Of a stretch of 64,000 nucleotides of DNA, positions 56,421 to 64,000 are shown in pieces. Numbering within the stretch: the first letter of the stretch is position 1; every line of letters starts with the position of its first letter. Source of the stretch: Scenedesmus sp. ARA3 (lineage: Eukaryota; Chlorophyta; Chlorophyceae; Sphaeropleales; Scenedesmaceae); the NCBI GenBank assembly GCA_004335835.1, contig RWJK01001239.1:1578-65577 (forward strand), read 5' to 3'. The notes under the pieces were generated by a model. It was not told the origin of the DNA. It was given only the letters and a program-made list of their open reading frames with translations, and ran no database searches. Made by a program: the position numbers and the translations under genes.

Positions 56421-59400
56421 CTAGCTGGCCTGCTTGAGCATGCTGAGCACCTTGCCTAGGCTCTCCTTGACCTCGTCCACCAGGAAGTAGGCCACCGTGC
56501 TGCTCTTGTAGTAGGTGTAGTCGTGCGCAGAGGGAGGGTAGATGAGCTTGGTGGGCGGCGACACCTGCTTCATCTTCACACCAGACTGCGGGCAGCAGCA
56601 GCGCAGCAGGTGACAACAGTAAGCAACAGCAGTGGCAAACCAAAGAGGCGAAGCTGATGCACAGGTTGATGCACATAAGTTGCATGGCACAGTTTGGTAC
56701 GCAGATGCTGCCATTGCAAGGCATGCACACATCAGCCTTTCATGCAGCGTGGTAAAGAGCCACACAGAGCCAGGCCACATGCAAACTACCGCCCCACCCA
56801 CCTGCAGCCAGCGCCGCAGCAGCTGCGGCCGTGGCACACAGAAGCCTGCAGCAGCCCCCAGCTCCTTTGCCAGATTGCACAGTGCGTACATCAGCCCGAT
56901 GGACACATTCAGGCGGTCGGCAGAGCTCCAGCACGTCACATTCTCCTGCGGCTGCGGCTGCTCCTGCAGCTGCTGTGGCAGGCTGTGCTGCTGACTCAGC
57001 AGGCTGCCAGCTGGCGCCAGCTGGCTGTGTGCTGAGCTGCGGCGGCCGCCTGTGGCAGGGCTGCTGCTGGACGGCTGGCTGAAGCTGATGTGCCGCGGCG
57101 TTACCTCGCCTGGTGATGGGGATGCGGCGCGAGCGGGCTGCGCGGGCGCTGACCTGTCGTCGGCTGCCAGTGCTGGCCGGATGGACGTGTGTGGAATCTG
57201 CACGCGAGGAAACACCAACCGCAATGCAGCAGTGGCAACAGCGGCAGCACACCTTGTCAGGATATATACTGCACCTGACCCGGCCTTGCCTGCTTTAGGC
57301 AGGCCCCTAGCTGGCAAGTCAGTTTGAAATGCATACAGGTGACTTGAAGCAGCCGTGCTTGCTCAGGCATATTGCAAGACATGCGCTGCAGCACACCTGC
57401 ACACCACCCAGCACCCATCACCACCAAGCCGCCACACGCTGTCTCTCCAACTTGCATGTTGAACACAGCTCAAGTTTGCGCCCACCTGCAGCCCCCACAG
57501 CTCCAGGCGCTGCTGCAGCCCCACCCCAGCCAGCTGCTCCGGGTCCTCAAAGTCAAAGATGCAGTCGGTGATGAGGCTGGTGCCAAACGTGGCCATGAGG
57601 CAGCCCACGGCAGGCCCGACGGCTGCAGCAATGCTGACAGCGCCGCTGGCGACGGCATCTAGTGCGGCACATAGCTGCTCGCTGCTGTAGTTTTGTACCT
57701 GCACACAGCAGCAGAACACAAGCAGAATGTGTCAGAAATTGAGGTACTTCTGTGCCAATCAACTTTGCTGTAATTTTGCTTGCCAGGGTGCTGCGGTGCC
57801 TGCTGCTGCTGCTGGCTGGCATGCCACATTCACCCAATTGCCTGTTGTCGTATCCTGCGTGGTGCTCTGTATGGTGTGGCCCATCCCCATTTATCAAACG
57901 ACATTTATCATGCAGTCATCTCAGAGCCTGCTCCTCTCCCTGGCCTCACCTCCAGGCGTGCCAGCAGGTACGTCATCTTGTCCGCAGCCGGCAGCGCCGT
58001 GTTGGGCGGCAGCAGGCTCGCCACGTCAGCAAAGTCCTCCGTGCTGACAGCCCTGAACACGGCCAGCGTGTCATTCTGGTTGACCCTGAAACGCGCCAGC
58101 AGCTGCGGCGGTGGCACTGGCACCAGCTCTGGCTCCTCAGCTGCCTCAGCAACCTGTTGCTGCTGCAAGTCAGCATCTGCTTCCGGCTGGTTGAATGCAA
58201 GCACTGTGTATGCAGCAGAACTATAGCCACCTGTGGTGGCCGATGCACTGGGAGCGAGCGGTGGCCGGCCCGAGGGGCTGCCACCAGCAGCAGCAGCAGC
58301 AGCAGGTGCAGCGCTGTCAGCCCTGCTGATGCTGCCGCTGCCCTGCTGTGGCGAAGCAGCCGCTGCCGCATCAGCCAGCACGCCTGGCGTGCCGCTGAGT
58401 GCGCTGCTGATGCTCGCCTGTGCTGCCATGCTGCTGAACGCTGATGGCATGGCGCTTGTTGCGCGGCTGATGGTGCTGCTGCCAGCCAGCACTGCTGGTG
58501 CTGCGCTGGTGGCTCTGCTGATGCTCGAGCGGCGCGACTGCTGTGACGCCGCATCAGCTGCTGCTTGGCAGCTGCTGTCTTCGGTGCCATCTAGCTCGTA
58601 GCAGGCCTTGATGCTGCCGGAGCCCATAGGGGAGGTGCAAGTGCCCTCTTCCACTGCAGGCGGCACATCAACACACAAACAAACGTTAATGCACGGTTTG
58701 CAGCACAGACAGCCCTATGCTTACAACTGTTCGAACTGTAAAATGCTCACCTGCACTAACTGCTGCCTTCATCTTCAGTGCCGCAGCGTCGCTAGCAGCT
58801 GCCACCGCATCTTCATCAGTGCCAACTGACATCTCGTGCATCTGCCGCACTGCGCGCCTGCTGCCGCTGCTAGGGCGGCTGCCATAACCATCCACGCGCT
58901 CCTCAGCATCACTGCTCCTGCAGCTGCTCCTGCTGCTGCTGCGGCCACTGCGGTGTCGCTGCTGCTGCTCGCTGTCCTCATTGATGCGGCTGCTGCTGCC
59001 GGGGCTGCCCTCCACCGACAAGATGTCTGGTGTGCTGGTGCCATTGGACCTGGGGGTCTCCCAGGGGCTGCCTGCATTGCTGCCCCGCACGCGCTGGTTG
59101 CTGTACAGCCTTGCTGCAGACGCCGGCCTGCAGCAGCACAGCAGCAGCCAGGCACAGCACACTTTTCAATAAAAAACTAATTGCCAAAGGTTGAGTGCTC
59201 ATGAGGTGTATGCTGCAAGTGAAGGTCAGCCCTCACCAAGCCGCATTGCATGTTGCGCAGATGCCAATGCTGATAGGGTTGACGCACGTTGCATCTACAG
59301 ATACACCTACCGCTTCATCCACAGCACAACTGCAAACAGGCGTCATACGTCACTGCCACATGGTAACTTGCTGCCCCCACCTGTTGCCCCTGCCGTTGAC

Positions 59401-62400
59401 TGGGCTGGCCACCCGTCCCGCGCCTGCTGACGTGGGGCGCAGGTAGTGTGGCCTGCCGTCAGGGCCGCCATCCGACAGAGAGCCCTCGCCCTCAGAGGGG
59501 TTGCGCTTCTTGAAGCCAGCCAGCGTGTCATCAGAGATGACCTGCGGCACAGCAAGAAAGCGTTTTGAACATCTCACCAGCTGCTGGGCACCTCAAGTAT
59601 TGCCAGGCATGACTATGGCGACATCAGGCATGTTCACATCGCCTGCTCAACAGCCAGCCGCACACCAGGTACTGGCTGCTGCTGGCCACATACAAAAGTC
59701 ACCCTAGCAAGTGCTGAAAAGCCCCGTGCGCACCTCGCCCTTGACCAGCTTGCCGCCGTGGCTGGACACCAGCTTCTTGCGCAGCTCGTCGTACTGCGCC
59801 ATGCGCAGCCGCTGGAAGCCCGGCGCCTTGGTCTCAGCCTCGCGCAGCGCCCTGCAGCAGCGGCAAGAAAACAGCAGCAGCAGCAGCAGCAGCGCCTTTG
59901 GCTTGTGGGGTGCGTCTCATAGCAAGGTCTGATAGCTACAGCTGCACGAGGCGCAGCTAATCTGCAAGTCAAGCAATGCAGGTGCACAACTGCACAGCTG
60001 CAGCCAAACTGATGTCCCTTGTGGCTGCGATGCAGCATGTCCAGTGCCGTCATGCTCACCTGAGCTCTGCCATGCGCTTCTCCTCCTTCTCCTTCTTCTC
60101 AGCCTCACGCTTCTCACGCGCCTCCTTCATCTTGTTGTGCTCAGCAAGCAGCATCTGAGCCACGGCAGCCACGCCACAGGCACACATCAAGGTAAGTAAA
60201 AGGTTTGACATCTACTACCTGCACTAGCCTCTACCATCATCAGAACACATGCGGTGCTGTAAAGTGTGCTGGTGCCCACACAGTCAGGCAACGAGCATGA
60301 CACATCAATGCCTGCCGCCTCACCTGCATCTGCATCATGGACATGGTGTTGCCGCTCGCCGTCGCATTTGCAGGCAGCAGCGGCAGCAGGTCCTCCTCCA
60401 GCAGCAGCTGCTTGTTTGCCAGCGGGCTGTTCTTGATGCGGCAGGCCCTGTTGGCGTACTTGAGTGTGGAGTTGGTCTCCTCAAAGTCCGCCTCGCAGGA
60501 CGAGATGCAGGAGATGAGCACTGTCAGAGCGCTGCCGCCCAGGCTGTCCTGCAGCAGCCGCGTCAGCTTGGAGTCCCTGCAGCAGGAGAGCAGCAAATCA
60601 CCAGTGACGGCAGGGGCGGCATCATTTGCTGTGAGATGCCACCCGTGAGCCACAACCATTGAGCTGCAGCAGGACACAACAGATTACCGCTGCACGTTTT
60701 GAGCTCATGGGCGCGTGCGCAAGCGCTGCTGCAGGCATTTCTCCTGCTGACATCATAGCGCGCCCACCTGTATGGGATGTGCTTCTTGGCTGCAGAGCGG
60801 GCCCCAGAGCCGCCAGTGGTCAGCAGTGCAGCCTTATCGCCCTCTGGCCCCTCCGGTCCATCCTCATGGCCCCCTGAAAGTGCCACAATCACGTTGCCCA
60901 GCGCTAGCAGGCCGCCGTTGATGTGCACAGCTTCCTTGAACGCAGCACCTGAGCACAGCAGGTGAGCAAGGCGAGTGCACTCCTTCAGCGCCTTGGTAAC
61001 AGAGTAGGTGTTTTACAGCTGGTAAAGCACTAAGCAGGCGGTTGTGCCTGATGGAGGAATCAGTGTGATGATGGGGCAGTTGCAGAACCTGCTAGTACTG
61101 GTCCAGTTGCTGCGCACCTGTTACCCCACTGCGCTTGACGCGCTCGCTGCCAGCCAGGTCCACCAGGTTGAACCGGCTCTCCACGCGCACCGTGCGCACC
61201 TGGCACAGCAAGTCGCGCAACATAGCAGCGCACTTCAGCAGCCCAGATGTCATTCACACGCATTTCTGCTTCTGTTTCTCACCATGGCAAACCATGCTTG
61301 CATAATGCTGGCAGAATGCCTCTCCAGCGTGCATGCACACTGCGGCATGTTTTGCAGTCATTGCCACTGGCACCATGACAGGATAGCCGCACCTACGTAG
61401 CTGTCTGCTGCCCCAGCAGCCGATGCTAAAGCAGCAGCAGCAGCAGCGCTACACAAGCCAGCGTAGCACTCGTGCAACTCAGCCTCAATGCTCGAGCCTT
61501 GCATGCAGCCCACCCAGCTCACCTTGTCTCCGACTTCGCTGACGTCCACCAGCGTGCGGTTGATGAGCACGGTGTAGATAGCATGGCTGCGGCTGCTGCG
61601 GTCATTCATCTTGGTGGCCGCCACTGCGCGATTGCTGAAGCACTCAGCGAAAAAGTTGACAAGCGAGTTGGCATCAGCCACCTCCACCATGGTCACACCC
61701 ACCACCTAGAGGGACACAAAGGAAGAAGGGAGAAACATGCATTAGGTTGTGCTGGTTCAGCATGCAACTTCATGAAGTGCAAGTCGGCTGGTTCAAGCAA
61801 TGCCTATGCCATTGCTGCTGACTGATGCATCGACCAGTGTGTGCTTGCTGCTGTCTGTGCTGTTCACTGCTGAGACCGATGCCGCAGCGTTTGGTCTGCT
61901 ATCGTCATAAAAATGGACAGCTGTTGCTGTCACTGCTGCTGCTGCTGCACGCACCTCAGGGATGCAGCGGCCATCCTTGCCCACTGGCCGCTCTGCGATG
62001 CGCACGCCGCCCTCACTATCCTGCGCTCCCGCTGCTGCAGCTGCCGGCCCCTGCTGCCGCTGCGCCTTCCCACTGAGGTCATGCAGCTCCTCATTATACA
62101 GCTCCAGCGCGTAAGCACGCACTGAGATGGACTCCCCTGGCTTCAGCTTTGCCTGCACTGCTTCCACATGGGCCAGGATGTGCTGCGCTGCCCTGCGGAT
62201 GATCCCTGTTCACGGCATGCCAGGAGGTGCACCAGCAGCGAACAGCAAAGGAAACGTCAAATGCCATCACGGGAGCTGGATGTAGTGCTGTTGCCATGCT
62301 GTGGCTGGCCTGTCGCTGCTTTCTGCACATTGCTGAACCCCACGATTTCCTTCCATTCAATCAACCTTGTTCCCCCCTTGCTGCAGGCTGTTACATCACT

Positions 62401-63900
62401 GCTCCTGGTGTTCCTGCAGCTTTCCTGCAAGCAGCTTGGCCCCGCTGCCGCCGCCTGCCCTTCTCGGCTGTGGCGGCAGCGGCAGCTGCTGTCCTGCAAG
62501 CTGGCTGTATGTGTCAGCGCCTGCCTCTCTCACCGGTCTCTGAGTTGCCAAAGATGCCCTTGCCTCCAGACATTGTGAGCGTCTTGCCTGAGCCAGTCTG
62601 GCCATACGCCAGCACTGTAGCATTGTACCCCTGCATAATGGCGCAGCACCAGCAAGCAGAGCTGTGAACCACACATCTGCATGCATCGGGCGAAGTAGCA
62701 GCGCGCAATCACGCTGTTGCTAGACTTCATAAGACTAAAGCACGGAGCTGAAGCTGTTGGGATGTCATTAGCTGCGACTGTCAACAGCTGGCAGCAGCAA
62801 TGGTCGTCCTGCAACCAGCCTGCAGCTCACCTTGAACAAGTTGTCGACCAAGTGAGACACGCAGTCATCATAGATGTTGTCACTGGTGTGTTCAGGCCCA
62901 TATCGGCGGTCAAATGCATAGCCCTTGGCAGTCTGCCCACGCAGCTGCAGCAGTGTGTTGCGGTCCACAGCCTGCAACATGCAACATGCAGCATGCAAGT
63001 GAGTCCGCATGCTAGGCTGTACCAGCGCTTGCTGTCAGCTGGCGCTGCTTGCACAATCCACCATATGGCTCTGCTGCTCTGCTGTTCGTACACTGGACTG
63101 CATAGGGGCAAGTCTCTTTGGGCGGCAAGTAGCAAGGTGAGCTCCAGGGGGCGCAGTTCTGAGCTGTGTTGAGGGGCGCAACATGCACCCTGGATGGAGC
63201 ACTTTGTTTGTGCCCACGTCTTATCAGTTGGGAGCTTCTGCTTGCAGTGCCTGATGCTCGCCTGCCGTGTCTGCCCCGCTGCCTGCTTGCTTGCTTGCTT
63301 GCAGGATGCGTAATTCACACGTGGCACAGCTGCCTGACACCTCACGCTGCCGCTAGTGCTGTCGCTGACTGCACTCACCGAGAGGACCACCTGCTGTGTG
63401 GCCTCATCAAAACTGATGCAGTTGCGAAAACCACCCTCGCGCTCCCTGTCATTGAGTGGGCGTGCCTGTGCATGAACGAATGTGTGTGATGTGGAATTGC
63501 AGGTTGTGTGACAAGCAGATTGTGCAGAATGTGTGTATCATGACAGCTAAACATTCACATAGTGACACCTAAGGCATAGTGCTGCAGGGAAGGGGTTCTG
63601 CCAAATCAGCATGCAATGATGAAGGCTATGCTGTGGTGGCAGTTGCTGCTGCTGGTTGGCAGCAGTGCCACAAGCAGTAAGCAATGAAGCAGTCACTTCA
63701 GCCCACATGCGACTTTTTCAGCTTTTGGATGCTGGTTATGCGTCAGTGTACCACTAGCTTCTGTTCAATGACTGCTGCAGTGCGCCCTAGCGCTGCGCGG
63801 GATTTTGTGGATACTCTGACAGCTCCAGCTCTACTCCCGTGCTCACCCTGACACAAACTTGAATGCCACTAAAGTCTATAGCTTTACTATCTTCCGCCAT
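56421..63900 (-). CDS. Kinesin, N-terminal motor, kinesin-4-like, with novel tail
   Basis: Seventeen minus-strand exons, 63900-63847, 63465-63379, 62971-62831, 62630-62534, 62205-61955, 61705-61523, 61199-61118, 60948-60768, 60576-60324, 60154-60060, 59851-59734, 59541-59381, 59127-58751, 58653-57950, 57698-57486, 57197-56802 and 56585-56421, join in phase to 1185 aa. The ATP-driven microtubule motor spans about residues 12-408: VCVRARPLND, P-loop GQTGSGKT (104-111), switch I NDRSSRSH (244-251), switch II DLAGSE (285-290) and [13 protein letters not shown] at the neck, the last being closest to kinesin-4 (KIF4/KIF21/FRA1). A short charged coiled coil (444-475) follows, far shorter than in kinesin-4. 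The rest is Ser/Ala-rich with two ordered blocks ([21 protein letters not shown]...; [20 protein letters not shown]... to [14 protein letters not shown]) that I do not recognise. Confidence 0.92.
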
Positions 63901-64000
63901 TTGTCACACGGCGTCAGACTGCTGCACTCATGCGTACAGCCAGCGAAGTACCGCCCGGAACTACTGTTGCATGTTCTCACTTGTCTCCCCTGAACATATG
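63901..64000. promoter_or_regulatory. 5' flank of the kinesin gene
   Basis: The last 100 bp lie directly upstream of the kinesin ATG (minus strand). They probably contain 5' UTR and promoter sequence; no motif is clear. Confidence 0.35.

Overview
The window is nuclear DNA from a green alga (Chlorophyta). A chlorophycean of the Sphaeropleales type is my best guess, but that is inference. The evidence is intron-rich genes on both strands with GTGAGT/GTGCGT donors and TGCAG acceptors, introns of about 80-500 bp, very frequent CAG/CTG trinucleotide runs that become poly-Gln, poly-Ala or poly-Ser in proteins, and plant/algal families such as an EDR2-like START-DUF1336 protein and a kinesin-4-like motor. 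There are no bacterial operons, CRISPR arrays, rRNA or convincing tRNA genes.

Layout in order: 3' part of a GH5 mannanase-like gene (+, 57-1382); an unrecognised low-complexity protein gene (-, 3734-8512); a Dus3-type tRNA-dihydrouridine synthase (+, 8715-12559); an LtrA-family membrane protein (-, 13273-16935); a nuclear-looking protein combining XPA-C-like, F-box-like, SAP and Cys-rich segments (+, 17651-22044); a secreted beta-helix/multi-TM protein (+, 23665-28628) facing an inverted, disabled paralogue (-, 29868-37347); a YdcZ/DUF606 transporter (-, 38861-40427); an 80-residue single-pass membrane protein (+, 40782-41358); an EDR2-like lipid-binding protein (+, 43130-49178); a beta-rich plus coiled-coil protein of unknown function (+, 49595-53904); and a kinesin with an unusual tail (-, 56421-63900). 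For ten complete genes I joined exons by hand at GT/AG sites, and every reading phase closes. The 5' end of the gene at 3734-8512 is uncertain. Neighbours share no obvious pathway; this is an ordinary eukaryotic gene row.

The most striking pattern is not a gene. In at least six loci a segment of roughly 35-150 bp that spans a splice junction (exon end plus donor, or acceptor plus exon start) has been copied locally, usually 90-220 bp away, into the adjoining intron or UTR. The extreme case is an array of six copies of one exon start in the EDR2-like gene at 44.8-45.4 kb, where only the last copy is open. Several other copies are in frame and could give alternative proteins. A second theme is strand bias in the triplet repeats: in introns CTG runs often lie just before the acceptor, while in exons the sense strand carries CAG. 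The inverted paralogue pair at 23.7-37.3 kb, with one intact and one clearly broken member, is the other main structural feature.
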